From the NCBI GenBank assembly GCA_947495985.1, contig CANMBD010000004.1:62001-126000 (forward strand): a stretch of DNA of 64,000 bases. The letters are read 5' to 3'. Made by a program: the position numbers and the translations under genes. Under the pieces are notes generated by a model. It was not told where the DNA came from. It saw only the letters and a list, made by a program, of their open reading frames with translations, and ran no database searches. Positions within the stretch are counted from its first letter, which is position 1. Each line of letters begins with the position of its first letter. This stretch comes from an uncultured Sphingomonadaceae bacterium. Lineage in GTDB: Bacteria > Pseudomonadota > Alphaproteobacteria > Sphingomonadales > Sphingomonadaceae. Of this stretch, positions 9,147 through 19,075 are shown one piece after another.

Positions 9147-9749
9147 ATGGCACGCAAAGAGCTTTTCGGGATCGCATTAATGTCACTGGCAATGACCGCC
9201 TGTGTAGCATCCACACCGCCGGTGAACGTCACCCGTTTTCACAATGCGCAGGACGCGCAGATAGTTCCCGGAACGATAGCAATCGTCTCAAACTCTGAAG
9301 TGAGCGATGGCCGATTGTTGGAACAGGGCGCTTATGAAGCTGCCGTCCGCAGGGAATTGCAGCGCGTCGGGTTTTCCGATCCCGGCTCTGATGCTGCCAA
9401 TGGCGAATATGTCGCCAGAGTTTCGATCGAACAAAGCCGGCTGTCGGCGGATGGCGGCCGGTCTCCGGTATCCGTTGGCGTGGGCGGGAGTACCGGCAGC
9501 TATGGATCGGGCGTTGGTCTGGGTATCGGCATCAATCTGAGCGGTAAGCCCAAAGACAGGATTGCAACAGAATTATCGGTCCGCATTACCCGCCGCGCCG
9601 ATGGACAAACAGTCTGGGAAGGCCGCTCTTCCGTAGAGGCCAAGGACGGTTCGCCTGCTTCACAACCCGGCCTGGCAGCATCCAAATTAGCCGAAGCGTT
9701 ATTCAGGGACTTCCCCGGAGAGTCAGGAACCACTATCAGGGTGCCATGA
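9147..9749 (+). CDS. DUF4136-like outer-membrane lipoprotein
   Basis: A 200-residue protein with a short lipoprotein signal: a hydrophobic stretch ending MTAC puts the lipidated cysteine at residue 19. The mature part has TRFHN near its start, a Gly/Ser-rich loop ([20 protein letters not shown] region), and the late strand TVWEGR, all features of DUF4136 proteins, whose function is unknown. The start has a GGGAGTAGGA ribosome-binding region. Its stop overlaps the next gene's ATG by four bases, so it is coupled to the M14 carboxypeptidase. Lipoprotein sorting to the outer membrane is inferred. Confidence 0.7.
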   Translation: MARKELFGIALMSLAMTACVASTPPVNVTRFHNAQDAQIVPGTIAIVSNSEVSDGRLLEQGAYEAAVRRELQRVGFSDPGSDAANGEYVARVSIEQSRLSADGGRSPVSVGVGGSTGSYGSGVGLGIGINLSGKPKDRIATELSVRITRRADGQTVWEGRSSVEAKDGSPASQPGLAASKLAEALFRDFPGESGTTIRVP

Positions 9750-10870
9750 GCATTCAAATCACCGCCGCTTTTGATAGCGGAAACATTGCCGTCCATGACA
9801 TTTCGGGCACCAAAGCCGAGTTATCGATCCGCAAGGATAAGGACAGCGAGTTCTTCCAATGGTTCCATTTTCGCGTCACCTGCGAAATTGGTGATACGTT
9901 GGAACTCAACATCAATGGCCTGAAAGATTCTGCCTATCCCCAAGGCTGGCCTGGCTATAATGCCTGTGTCAGTGAAGACCGGGAATATTGGGGACGGGCG
10001 GACAGCAGCTATGACGAAGACAAGGGCACGCTTTCCATAAGTTATACCGCAACCAGCAATATCATCTGGTTCGCCTATTTTGCACCTTACAGTATGGACC
10101 GCCACTACGATCTTGTTTCCGAAGTCGCCTCAATAGAGGGCGTTACATGCCGGACCTTGGGCTATTCACTGGAAGGACGACCTATTGATTGTCTCACAAT
10201 GGGCGAAGGCGACAAACAGATATGGCTCTATGCCCGGCAACATCCCGGTGAGAGTATGGCCGAGTGGTGGATGGAAGGTGCGCTGGAAATGCTGACAGAT
10301 CCAGCCGACCCGCACGCCCGGGCGTTACTGCAGAAATGCCAGTTTCACGTTGTTCCCAATATGAACCCAGATGGTTCATTCAGGGGTCATTTACGAACTA
10401 ATTACGCCGGAACGAACCTCAACCGGGAGTGGCATGAACCCACCGCGGAAAAAAGTCCGGAAGTCCTGTGTGTCCGCAATGCCATGGATGAAAGCGGTGT
10501 TGATTTTGCGATGGATGTGCATGGCGATGAAGCGATACCGGCGGTGTTTATTGCCGGATTTGAAGGCATTCCGAGCTGGACCGATGAAATGGGGCGCAAA
10601 TATAACGCCTATCGCCACCGGCTGGCAGCCCGTACACCCGATTTCCAGACAGAGCTGGGTTATCCGACCGCCGCAAAGGGCAAGGCCAATCTCTCCATGT
10701 CCACAAATCAGGTCGCCGAGCGTTTCGGAGCCATAGCGATGACACTGGAAATGCCGTTCAAGGATAATCGCGATTTACCGGATGAAGAACAAGGCTGGTC
10801 ACCGGAGCGGTGCAAGCTACTGGCACGCGAATGTTTGGCAACGTTGGCGGAGTTGGTGGACGAGATTTAG
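9746..10870 (+). CDS. M14-family zinc carboxypeptidase (cytosolic carboxypeptidase-like)
   Basis: A 374-residue protein with the two-part layout of cytosolic carboxypeptidase-like M14 enzymes: an N-terminal beta-sandwich (about residues 1-125) and a C-terminal metallopeptidase domain. Zinc ligands fit HPGE (His166, Glu169) and His259 in DVHGDE. Substrate-binding Arg217 and the NLNR motif (224-227) are present, and Glu335 in TLEMPF fits the catalytic glutamate. No signal peptide is seen, so it is probably cytoplasmic. In eukaryotes relatives trim glutamate side chains from tubulin; the bacterial substrate is not known. Coupled to the upstream lipoprotein gene by a four-base overlap. Confidence 0.85.
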   Translation: MSIQITAAFDSGNIAVHDISGTKAELSIRKDKDSEFFQWFHFRVTCEIGDTLELNINGLKDSAYPQGWPGYNACVSEDREYWGRADSSYDEDKGTLSISYTATSNIIWFAYFAPYSMDRHYDLVSEVASIEGVTCRTLGYSLEGRPIDCLTMGEGDKQIWLYARQHPGESMAEWWMEGALEMLTDPADPHARALLQKCQFHVVPNMNPDGSFRGHLRTNYAGTNLNREWHEPTAEKSPEVLCVRNAMDESGVDFAMDVHGDEAIPAVFIAGFEGIPSWTDEMGRKYNAYRHRLAARTPDFQTELGYPTAAKGKANLSMSTNQVAERFGAIAMTLEMPFKDNRDLPDEEQGWSPERCKLLARECLATLAELVDEI

Positions 10871-11240
10871 TCCGAAAACGTCGAACATGCACAGCAACAG
10901 TTTGTTTTGGAGATCGGGAGTGCCAATATTCCGATGAATCAAAAAGTCATCCTGCCGTTAATCTCAAGCAAATCTTCAAATTTTTTCAAGCCCCAGATCC
11001 ATTTTGATATCTTCAGAGCCGGCTTTGAAGAATCCTCTTGATGCGCGGAACTTTACCCGTCGAAATCATCCATAACGGATGTCCCACTCCGAGTATGTGC
11101 GTTCTTGATACACGTCTTTTTTATTCGGTTGACCAAATATAATTATGATGGCTTGTTCAATAGCGTGACGTTTGTCAGCGAATATTAGAGACTCGTTCAA
11201 ATATTATCGGCTTGGGCATAATAGTTAGGGGAAATCAGAC
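10871..11240 (+). other. 370-base intergenic region before the autotransporter gene
   Basis: AT-rich stretch without a convincing gene. It must hold the promoter of the adhesin gene; AT-rich boxes such as TTGACC at 11129 followed by TATAAT-like sequence and CATAAT at 11216 are present, but no hexamer pair with standard spacing is persuasive. The ribosome-binding site AGGGGA is at 11228. No hairpin terminator for the upstream M14 gene was seen. Confidence 0.5.
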
Positions 11241-13673
11241 ATGAATTATCGTCAGACATTCGTAAGCAACAAGCTGTTTGCGATTACCAGCATTTCAACA
11301 TTGGCTTGTGCAGCATCGCTTTTGCCCATGGATGTGACAATTGCTGCCAGCGTCCCATCACAGACCCCGGAAAGCGCAACGGAATTCAGGTCATCTAACA
11401 ATACCGATGCCCAAATATCTGCTCTGGTCGCGCAAGTGAAGCTGTTGCAGCAGCAGATTGATGGCCTGTTGGCTGCTCAGCGGCAAAGTCCGGCAACTGC
11501 TCAAGAACGATCAATAACACTAAACTCCTCTGCACCTATTACGGCTCAAGCAGCAACGGCGGGTTGTGTGAATGGCTCAGGTGGGACGACGACGTTGGAA
11601 TGTGGTAACGGTTCGACGACAGGGTCAGCAATCAACGCTACCGCTATTGGCGGCAATGCCGAAGCCACCGCGGAGAACGCGGCGGCGCTGGGTTTTATTG
11701 CACGAGCCGCTGGTGTAGGATCTGTTGCCGTCGGAGCAAGGACTGAAGCCACCCAATCGGGTGCCACTGCAATCGGATTCGAAGCCACCGCCACTGGGAC
11801 ATTTGGAGCAACGGCATTGGGTGATTCTGCCAGAGCTGATGGCAATCTGGCTACTGCTTTAGGACAAGGCAGCAGAGCCAGTGGTAACCAATCTTCTGCG
11901 CTAGGCGGCTCCGCAACTGCAACAGGGTCATCCTCCCTTGCGGTTGGAAGTGCCAATGCAACTGGCCTAGTTTCTATAGCTATAGGAAGTGCCTCGCAAG
12001 CGACCGAAGAACGCTCCCTTGCTGTCGGTGTGGGCGCCTCTGCAACAGCATTGTTGTCGACCGCTGTGGGTCACGGAACTGAAGCAAGTGGTATTGGCTC
12101 AACCAGTATCGGTTCATCTTCTCAGGCGACCATGACAGGCGCAATCGCGATCGGCGGCTATAGTTTGACCGGTAGTCCTGGCGGCGGCTTGGGCGCCCAA
12201 GCGACAGGCATAAATAGTGTTGCGATAGGCATAGATGCGTTGGCAAGTGAATTGGGAAATGTTGCTTTGGGCAATAATTCTTCGTCCATCGGAGCGGGTG
12301 CTACTGCTATTGGTGATAGCGCGAATGCTTCGGGAGACAGAGCTGTGGCTTTGGGTCTGTCAAGTACAGCAAGTGAATTTCAAAGCACCGCAAACGGCTA
12401 TAGTAGTACAGCGAGTGGTGTAAATAGCACTGCAGTTGGAGTCTTTAGCACAGCTAGTGGCGGTGCTGGTACCGCCAGTGGAGTTGGCAGCACGGCTAGC
12501 GGATACATAAGCACAGCTACTGGAGCCGGTAGCAACGCTGCAGGCAACGGCGCCATTGCTATGGGGGCGTCGGCCACAACAGTGAACGAAGCAGGTCAGA
12601 CCAATGGCAATATCGCTATCGGGAGCTCGTCAAACGTGATCACCGGTGGGAACGGCGGTCGGTTGACTACAGCCAATGGCGGAAACAGTATCGCTCTGGG
12701 TACGGCCACACAAGCGACAGCCCTGAAAACAACCGCGATTGGTGCTGGTTCTATCGCCACGGGAACGGGTGCTCTGGCGTTGGGCGCTGACTCCCAGGCA
12801 AATCGAAGCGGAAGCACGGCGGTGGGGCGATTGTCAGTGGCATCGGAAACGAACACTGTCGCGCTCGGTCAATTTGCACAAGCCACGGAATCCAGTGCAA
12901 CTGCACTGGGAGTGGGAGCTAAAGCAAACGGCCTTAATGGAACTGCAGTTGGCAGGGCTTCGACCGCGGGTTCTCAAGCGACAGCGGTGGGTACGCTGGC
13001 CGAAGCCACGGGAGCTAGTTCAGCAGCCTTGGGGGTGCTCGCCCAAGCTTCAGGAATGCAAGCCACAGCTTTCGGCCGGCGTGCAGAGGCAAGCGGTACT
13101 AACTCGACCGCTCTTGGTTTTGAAACTGAGGCCAGTCATGCCGGTTCTACAGCGGTCGGCGCAAGAGCGGAAACCACCCGCGCCAATCAGGTCGTTCTCG
13201 GCGGCGCTGGTTCATCCGTTGCGATCGGTGACGTCGAAGCCTCTGACGCGGCTCAAGTTGGCGCGGAGCAGGTAGTCACAGTTGATGCCAATGGTACGCT
13301 CGGCACACAGGGGCTCTCTGGAATGAGTATTATCCGGTCCGCTGAACTGAGAAGTCTTGCGGTATCCGATGCTCAGTTTGACGTGCTTACCTCAAGGGTC
13401 GGCGCATTAGAAAGCCAGATCGACACGCTGGTCATTCGCGATCGTCAAGCCGAAGGTGGTATAGCGGCGGCGATGGCATTGGGTGGAACAACAATCCTGC
13501 CGGACAAAACAATCTCGATGTCCTTTAATCTCGCGACCTATCGTGGTGAGCAAGGTTTTTCAGGCATTGTTGCGGCGCAGGTATCTGAATCCCTTTACAT
13601 TACGGGTGGATTTTCTGGCTCAACCGTCAAAGGTTCAACCGGCGGCCGTGTTGGAGTTGCGTTCGGTTTCTGA
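11241..13673 (+). CDS. Trimeric autotransporter adhesin (YadA-like)
   Basis: An 810-residue surface adhesin. An N-terminal signal peptide ends about residue 36. A short coiled coil (about 55-80) precedes a very long head, about 115-690, built from dozens of roughly 14-residue YadA-type left-handed beta-roll repeats of the pattern ATAIGxxAxAxGxxS. A neck and short coiled-coil stalk follow (AELRSLAVSDAQF to ESQIDTLV). The last 60 or so residues form the beta-barrel anchor, ending GRVGVAFGF with the C-terminal phenylalanine needed for Bam-dependent insertion. Start has AGGGGA eight bases upstream. A 7-bp hairpin with T-run follows the stop, so the gene is monocistronic. Role in attachment or autoagglutination is inferred from the family. 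Confidence 0.93.
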   Translation: MNYRQTFVSNKLFAITSISTLACAASLLPMDVTIAASVPSQTPESATEFRSSNNTDAQISALVAQVKLLQQQIDGLLAAQRQSPATAQERSITLNSSAPITAQAATAGCVNGSGGTTTLECGNGSTTGSAINATAIGGNAEATAENAAALGFIARAAGVGSVAVGARTEATQSGATAIGFEATATGTFGATALGDSARADGNLATALGQGSRASGNQSSALGGSATATGSSSLAVGSANATGLVSIAIGSASQATEERSLAVGVGASATALLSTAVGHGTEASGIGSTSIGSSSQATMTGAIAIGGYSLTGSPGGGLGAQATGINSVAIGIDALASELGNVALGNNSSSIGAGATAIGDSANASGDRAVALGLSSTASEFQSTANGYSSTASGVNSTAVGVFSTASGGAGTASGVGSTASGYISTATGAGSNAAGNGAIAMGASATTVNEAGQTNGNIAIGSSSNVITGGNGGRLTTANGGNSIALGTATQATALKTTAIGAGSIATGTGALALGADSQANRSGSTAVGRLSVASETNTVALGQFAQATESSATALGVGAKANGLNGTAVGRASTAGSQATAVGTLAEATGASSAALGVLAQASGMQATAFGRRAEASGTNSTALGFETEASHAGSTAVGARAETTRANQVVLGGAGSSVAIGDVEASDAAQVGAEQVVTVDANGTLGTQGLSGMSIIRSAELRSLAVSDAQFDVLTSRVGALESQIDTLVIRDRQAEGGIAAAMALGGTTILPDKTISMSFNLATYRGEQGFSGIVAAQVSESLYITGGFSGSTVKGSTGGRVGVAFGF

Positions 13674-13690
13674 TAATTCTCTGCTCAACA

Positions 13691-13723
13691 GGGAAGTGGG
13701 ATGACATGTTTTACTTCCCTTTT
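13691..13723 (+). terminator. Rho-independent terminator after the autotransporter gene
   Basis: GGGAAGT (13691-13697) pairs perfectly with ACTTCCC (13713-13719) around a 15-base loop and is followed directly by TTTT. It lies 18 bases after the adhesin stop. Confidence 0.7.
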
Positions 13724-13772
13724 GAGACTTTCCGCCGCGACCTGAAAGATCAATCAGTCCGATTGTCGCCTC

Positions 13773-15611
13773 TTAGGAACAGGTTATGATTGAAATCAGT
13801 TCCCCGGGGATATGAGTGCTTGTTTTAACCGCTTTGCGCTCAAGTCTGTCATGATAGTGGATGGAGCATGGCATATTTTCCTGCTCAAGATTTGCTGGTT
13901 CGCCATCGACAGTGACACTCAGCCTGACGCCATCTGACATAGCTGTGTTTTGTGAAACCGATGTAATCATGTCCGCAAACCGCCACCGCAAAACGGCCGA
14001 CTTAAATGGCCCACTAATTCGATCCCTAACCAATATAATATCTTCTTTGAGAGAAACACTTCGTTCATGCTGACATCCCCACGAGTCGACGTAGCTGCAG
14101 CAGATGGAGTTGTTTTGAGTATCTTCAATCAAGACATCTCTTTTGAGCCATGATCCGAACAAAAAACGGCTGATGCGGGGCATTTGGTCTCTTTTGTCAA
14201 ATTCTATGCTATTATGGGCCGCCGTGGAGGGGAAGTACTCCCAACCAGAACTCGCATAGCTATATGTTCCTCCATCAACCAGAAGGTCCTGGTCGCCTTT
14301 CCATATATCCAAATGGAGAGCATCGGCCTGATGTGGCCGGAAACGAGCACCCGGAAGTCGCATATATATGCGTAAGTCACCTTTGCTGAGCGCAGCGATG
14401 CCGCTGTCAGAAAACACTTGTACCTCTGGTCTATTTTCCAATTTGATTGGACTTTTGGGTTCGACATTAAGCCATGACAATATGGCCGCCGCACTCTCAA
14501 TCTCGGCAAAGGCGGTTTTGTTTTCGAACAAGGTTGAAGCCAATGCACAACTTGGTCGGAAGTCGCGATATAGTCCGGGACCTATTGGTAGTAGCCATGC
14601 ACCGTCATTGGAACCCATGTTGGGCACATCACCTTTTTGCGGTTCTGTAAAGAAGCGTAGCCATTTTGAGGCTGTCTTTGCCTTTTCATAAAAGTTATCA
14701 CTAAATTTCGGAGCATCGAAGTGATGCCGAGCGAGCTCTATGACGGACAAACTGTCAAGCATCAGTCGATGATATACGTGCGAATATTGCGCAAAACCTC
14801 CGTCATCAAAAACCAAGCTTTCAATACGTTCGCTGGCCAGTCGAGAGCCTGCTTTTACATATTTTCTGGCCTCATCGCGCGTTGCCTGGTCATTAGCGCA
14901 ATTTTGCAGCCACAATCCGCCAGCATATAGTGCCATGGCTTCAGATGTGGCATGGTTGTTGTTTTGGCCTCGAGCATAGCCAATGGTGGGCAAAATGCGT
15001 CGCAAATGTGCGAGTATCATAGCCTCAACTGGTAAACTGATTTGGTTTGCGCTGTTGAGAATGAAAGCACCCAGTAGCAAGTGGGCAACCCGGATACTGG
15101 CTTCCTGACCGCACATCCAATTTGGGCCTTGGTAGGGCGGATTCTTTTCATTCCAGTCAGAGAGCCAGCAATTAAGCTTTTCGAGGGCTTCGTTGTTCCC
15201 GCTTGCAGCCGACTGTGCGAATGCGAGCACCCAATCAAGGCGAGATGCCTCCCAGACGGTCTTTATGTCGCCTGTTTTCATCGTGAATGTAGCAATCCGG
15301 TTCCATTGTTCGTCAGCGTTCTGCACTATCGCTTTTGTCAGAATATTGGCATGCCAGTCTGGAGGACTATCGGATTTTTCGCCAAGGGATTGACCGAATG
15401 CCCAAGGGCGATCTTGCCACACGAGGCTCGCTCTCGGCAGCGGTTGGCGCGCTTCGCAAATCTCGAAAAAGCTGCCGACAGGAACGGGAGGCGTTTTTAC
15501 ACGCAGGACCGGATGCATGCCGGTTTTTAGACCTATGCGATAAACAGCTACATCAAATATACTGCGCAACCCAAGTTGCAAGTAAGCCTGTAGCTTAGTA
15601 AACAGGTTCAA
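13773..15611 (-). CDS. Heparinase II/III-family polysaccharide lyase-like protein
   Basis: A 612-residue protein with an alpha/alpha toroid N-terminal part (roughly 60-330, with NNHATSEAMALYAGGLWL at its heart) and the C-terminal beta-sandwich typical of heparinase II/III proteins (motifs RPHQADALHLDIW and DGGTYSY at about 430-455). Such proteins cleave uronate-containing polysaccharides by beta-elimination, and in bacterial exopolysaccharide loci they recur beside a two-domain oxidoreductase, as here. No classical signal peptide is visible, so periplasmic placement is not shown. Its start overlaps the upstream gene's stop by four bases. A role in trimming or editing the locus's own polymer is inferred. 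Confidence 0.87.
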   Translation of the reverse strand: MNLFTKLQAYLQLGLRSIFDVAVYRIGLKTGMHPVLRVKTPPVPVGSFFEICEARQPLPRASLVWQDRPWAFGQSLGEKSDSPPDWHANILTKAIVQNADEQWNRIATFTMKTGDIKTVWEASRLDWVLAFAQSAASGNNEALEKLNCWLSDWNEKNPPYQGPNWMCGQEASIRVAHLLLGAFILNSANQISLPVEAMILAHLRRILPTIGYARGQNNNHATSEAMALYAGGLWLQNCANDQATRDEARKYVKAGSRLASERIESLVFDDGGFAQYSHVYHRLMLDSLSVIELARHHFDAPKFSDNFYEKAKTASKWLRFFTEPQKGDVPNMGSNDGAWLLPIGPGLYRDFRPSCALASTLFENKTAFAEIESAAAILSWLNVEPKSPIKLENRPEVQVFSDSGIAALSKGDLRIYMRLPGARFRPHQADALHLDIWKGDQDLLVDGGTYSYASSGWEYFPSTAAHNSIEFDKRDQMPRISRFLFGSWLKRDVLIEDTQNNSICCSYVDSWGCQHERSVSLKEDIILVRDRISGPFKSAVLRWRFADMITSVSQNTAMSDGVRLSVTVDGEPANLEQENMPCSIHYHDRLERKAVKTSTHIPGELISIITCS

Positions 15612-17752
15612 CTTTGCGCTCTCAAAATGTCTGCTGCCTCCAGTGTTATTTGCGCTACTTCGAATATGTCCTCCGGTGGTATCGGGCTTGGCTGGCCCTT
15701 ACGCATGGCTTCATAGAATGCGGCCACACAGGCCGCCTGACCTTTGTCCTGCCGCCAACTGCCTTTTTTACGAAAGCCGGGCCAGCCAAAACCACGCAGG
15801 CTTTTGAAGTTGTCCATTTGCAGCACGCTGCCGTTGGCAAAGACTTCTACACGCTCCTTGGGGAAGCTGGTAGCTCCATTGGCCAGATAGTGGATTGAGC
15901 CGTGCGAGCCATCTGCAAAACGGAGCAACAAGATGGCCTTGTCTTCCGTAACAGTTTCGGAGTCGTTCTGGCCCATTTTCTGCGCCTTTACTTCGACAAT
16001 TTTATCACCAGCAAGAAATCGCATCAAATCAATATAGTGGCAGGCTTCTCCGATTATCCGTCCGCCGCCGACGTCAATATCTTGGATCCATACGTCTGGC
16101 GGGATCGCTCCGGCATTCATGGTCATGACAAATGTTTTCGGAGCCTGCACGCGGTCGAGTAGTTTCTTCATAACAGTAATATGAGGAGAGAATCGACGAT
16201 TATAGCCAACCATCAGACGCGGCCCAGCACCAGTTGTCCAAGCAGTTGCATAAGCTTCACGCACGTTAGCCAACTGTTGATGGGTAATCGCGAGTGGTTT
16301 TTCAACGAAGACATCCTTCCCGGCATGCAAAAGCTGGGATGTCAACGCCGCGTGACTATTATGCTGCGTCGCTACCACTGCGCCAGAGATATCATCATTT
16401 TGCAATATGGCATTGATATCAGTGCTGCTCTCCGGAACGTTATTTCGTTCACCCGCGATGGTTCCGTTCAATCCGGAAGACGTGACGACCGGGCCCAAAT
16501 TCGCATTGATTTTGGACAATGCCGGAATCAGGATACGTGAGGCGTAGTTGCCGGATCCGATCACTGCTATTGCTGGACTACCGTCAGGAGATGGGCTTCT
16601 GCCGCCCTCACCCAACTTGACAGTGCGCTGCTGGCGTTGTTCGTCGGGACTGTCATAAGATAAAATGACGCCTAGAAGATTCTTCTGCTCTCCCAGCGAC
16701 TGAAAAACCGCCGGTGCGTCTTCAAACGAGAGCCGCTTGCTAATCATCTGTGAAACATCGATTTTTCCCGATGCCATGAGGTCCAGAATGGTCTCGAAGT
16801 TCCGCTTTTCGGTCCAGCGAACGAAACCTAGCGGATAATCATTGCCGCCTTCTTCATAAGATGGATCATAGCGCCCAGGGCCGTAGGAGCACGATACCTG
16901 AAAGCTCAGTTCCTTTTCGTAGAAATTGTCGCGCGAGAGATTTAATCCCGTTACGCCAACCAGAACGATCCGACCGCGTTTACGGCACATCAATGCGGCA
17001 TTTTCGATTGGATCGTTGGATTGAGTTGACGCAGTTATCATCACTGCATCGACCCCACGCTGGCCCGAAAATGTCATAGCTGCCTCGACCGGATCGGTCC
17101 CGTCTGCCAAGTTGCAAATTTCCGCGCCATATTGCTGTGCCAGCGCCAGTTTATTAGGATCATAGTCCATCGCTAACACTCGGCAGCCATTTGCGAGCAA
17201 TATTTGAACGGTCATCAACCCGATCAAGCCGGTACCAGTTACGACGACAGTCTCACCGATCGTAGGGTTGACGAGACGAACGCCCTGAAGGCCAATGCTG
17301 CCAACGATAGTAAACGTAGCGGCCTCATCCGACACGGCATCGGGGATGCGGGCACATAAATTCTTGGGTATCCTTACAGTTTCGGCATGAGAACCGTTGG
17401 ATACTACTCGATCTCCTACAGCGAAGTCCGATACGCTGCCTGTGTCGGCAACGACACCTACGTTGGAATAACCCAAGGGAATTGGTTGGCCAAGTTTTGA
17501 CTTTACCGCATCGAGAGTGGTCAAAAGACCATCGGTCCGGACCTTGTCGAGTACCTGTTTCACTTTGTCAGGTTGCTGTCGTGCCTTCGAAATCAAGGAA
17601 GCTTTTCCGAAATCTACAAGCATCCTTTCCGTACCGACGGAGATTAGCGACTGCCTTGAATCGATAACAAGATTCCCGGCTTTCGGTGACGGTCGCGGAG
17701 TATCAACCATACGCGTTTCGCCAGAAGATAAGTCTTGGATAATCTGTCTCAT
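15608..17752 (-). CDS. Two-domain oxidoreductase: zinc-type dehydrogenase fused to Gfo/Idh/MocA
   Basis: A 714-residue fusion. Residues 1-370 are a medium-chain dehydrogenase fold with the nucleotide motif VTGTGLIGLMTVQ near residue 170. Residues about 390-714 are a Gfo/Idh/MocA dehydrogenase starting AVIGSGNYASRIL and containing the family's EKPLA motif. Both halves bind NAD(P), so it probably performs coupled oxidation and reduction on a sugar or nucleotide sugar; the substrate is not known. This fusion is a recurring partner of heparinase-like genes in exopolysaccharide loci. It overlaps the heparinase gene and the upstream glycosyltransferase gene by four bases each, so the three form one operon. 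Confidence 0.88.
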   Translation of the reverse strand: MRQIIQDLSSGETRMVDTPRPSPKAGNLVIDSRQSLISVGTERMLVDFGKASLISKARQQPDKVKQVLDKVRTDGLLTTLDAVKSKLGQPIPLGYSNVGVVADTGSVSDFAVGDRVVSNGSHAETVRIPKNLCARIPDAVSDEAATFTIVGSIGLQGVRLVNPTIGETVVVTGTGLIGLMTVQILLANGCRVLAMDYDPNKLALAQQYGAEICNLADGTDPVEAAMTFSGQRGVDAVMITASTQSNDPIENAALMCRKRGRIVLVGVTGLNLSRDNFYEKELSFQVSCSYGPGRYDPSYEEGGNDYPLGFVRWTEKRNFETILDLMASGKIDVSQMISKRLSFEDAPAVFQSLGEQKNLLGVILSYDSPDEQRQQRTVKLGEGGRSPSPDGSPAIAVIGSGNYASRILIPALSKINANLGPVVTSSGLNGTIAGERNNVPESSTDINAILQNDDISGAVVATQHNSHAALTSQLLHAGKDVFVEKPLAITHQQLANVREAYATAWTTGAGPRLMVGYNRRFSPHITVMKKLLDRVQAPKTFVMTMNAGAIPPDVWIQDIDVGGGRIIGEACHYIDLMRFLAGDKIVEVKAQKMGQNDSETVTEDKAILLLRFADGSHGSIHYLANGATSFPKERVEVFANGSVLQMDNFKSLRGFGWPGFRKKGSWRQDKGQAACVAAFYEAMRKGQPSPIPPEDIFEVAQITLEAADILRAQS

Positions 17753-18918
17753 TTTATTTGAATTTCTTTGTCTTGATTTTTGGACTTGAGTATCGGTTCA
17801 GTACCGGAAAAAAGAATTTCCTTGAAAGCTTGATCAAATGGCAGAAAATTTGGCCGCAATCTTGAAATTTCGTGACGGGCCTTGTCCATTTCCTGCGGAC
17901 TGGTTGCGAGCCTTCGAACAAGCGCTTCCAATGCATCGACATCTTCATAGGCTACGGAAAAACATCCTCCACTTTCTAGGAAAGGAGCAGCAGTTTTGAC
18001 CTCGCTGTTTACTACGAAAGGCAGTTCCAGGTATATGCAATCTCCCCATTTGTTCGATTCTGCTTGACGGTTTATCGAAACTTTAGGGTCGTAATAAGTT
18101 AAAACCAAGTCCGCTTCCCGATAGGCTGCCAAAGCTTCGATTTGCGGGACTTCATCTCTTGCCTCAACATTGGGAAGTTTAATCAATTTCTCATACGCCG
18201 CGCCATCGCCCCGGCCAATAACCTTCAGGCAAAATGGCTCACCGGTCAAACGCATCATCAGGTCAAGAAAGACTGGTGCACCGCGAGTTTCTCCGATCCA
18301 GCCATTTGCATAAAGGGTGAAGACATTCTCTCGTCTTGTTGCAGGAAACGCGCCAGCAGCTTCGAAGTCTGCTCGATTTGGGCAATTTCGCAACAACCGC
18401 ATTTTCTCTGATCTCCAATCATAGCGGCTGAATCCCGGGATCATATGAACTACCGATTTGTGCGACGCCCATTTTTCCAGGCGCTGAATGATATTATTGA
18501 TCGGTCGCGGCAATGAAATTATCATCGACAAACGATCTGCATCATCAAAAATAATCTTTGATTTTGTGAATTTGCTGGCAATCAAAGCAGGAAAGGCAGA
18601 CTCAAAACCCAAACATAAGAATACAGCTTCCCGCGGCTGAGCCAACACTTTGAAAAACACCTTCATCATCCATAACAGGTAATAGAAATGAGTCATACGG
18701 GATGCATAGCCACCGCCGCGCAGGATAATCTTGCCTTGAATATGCTGGATTTCGTTTAGATGAGGGACTGCCTCACCGTTATTACGCTCCCATCCAAAGA
18801 AGCGAATATCAAAACCGCTTGAGAGCAAGACATCGGCTTGTTTCTTCAGCCGCGTCCGCCGCGCTAGTATCGGTACCGGTGCGATCATGTAAACAAGTGG
18901 ACGATGATCGGGTTTCAT
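17749..18918 (-). CDS. Glycosyltransferase, GT4-like (GT-B fold)
   Basis: A protein of about 389 residues from the ATG at 18918; a TTG at 18972 is open in the same frame but the extra 18 residues look non-native. The N-terminal half resembles a GT-B Rossmann domain (LARRTRLKKQADVLLSSGFDIR) and the C-terminal half contains a donor-side region (TLYANGWIGETRG, then FCLKVIGRGDG and DLVLTYYDP). It would transfer a sugar from a nucleotide donor onto the lipid-linked repeat unit. First gene of the three-gene operon with the fusion oxidoreductase and heparinase, with four-base overlap. Donor and acceptor unknown. Confidence 0.8.
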   Translation of the reverse strand: MKPDHRPLVYMIAPVPILARRTRLKKQADVLLSSGFDIRFFGWERNNGEAVPHLNEIQHIQGKIILRGGGYASRMTHFYYLLWMMKVFFKVLAQPREAVFLCLGFESAFPALIASKFTKSKIIFDDADRLSMIISLPRPINNIIQRLEKWASHKSVVHMIPGFSRYDWRSEKMRLLRNCPNRADFEAAGAFPATRRENVFTLYANGWIGETRGAPVFLDLMMRLTGEPFCLKVIGRGDGAAYEKLIKLPNVEARDEVPQIEALAAYREADLVLTYYDPKVSINRQAESNKWGDCIYLELPFVVNSEVKTAAPFLESGGCFSVAYEDVDALEALVRRLATSPQEMDKARHEISRLRPNFLPFDQAFKEILFSGTEPILKSKNQDKEIQIK

Positions 18919-19075
18919 TGCTTTTTTGTACTTTCGCTGCAGTATGCGCAGCCCTATGTGCACATGTGACAACCAATGGCAAGACTTGTGTATTTGGCAC
19001 TAGCTATGTATTCGCGATGCCTGTCAGAGGATGGACTGCTCCAAGATTTTAGTGCCAACAAAAAGAGTTATGTAA

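Noticed and set aside
11546..11956. Open frame antisense to the autotransporter
   Set aside because: It is the reverse-frame shadow of the GC-rich repeat sequence, full of Ala/Pro, with no ribosome-binding site.
11241..13673. CRISPR-like or tandem DNA repeat array
   Set aside because: The repeated pattern is in the protein (14-residue head repeats); DNA copies differ too much and lack spacers.
13691..13723. Hairpin as terminator for the minus-strand heparinase operon
   Set aside because: On the minus strand the stem is followed by TGTTG rather than a T-run; it fits only the plus-strand adhesin gene.
18919..18972. Longer glycosyltransferase starting at TTG 18972
   Set aside because: Extra 18 residues do not fit the family, and the ATG at 18918 gives a typical start.
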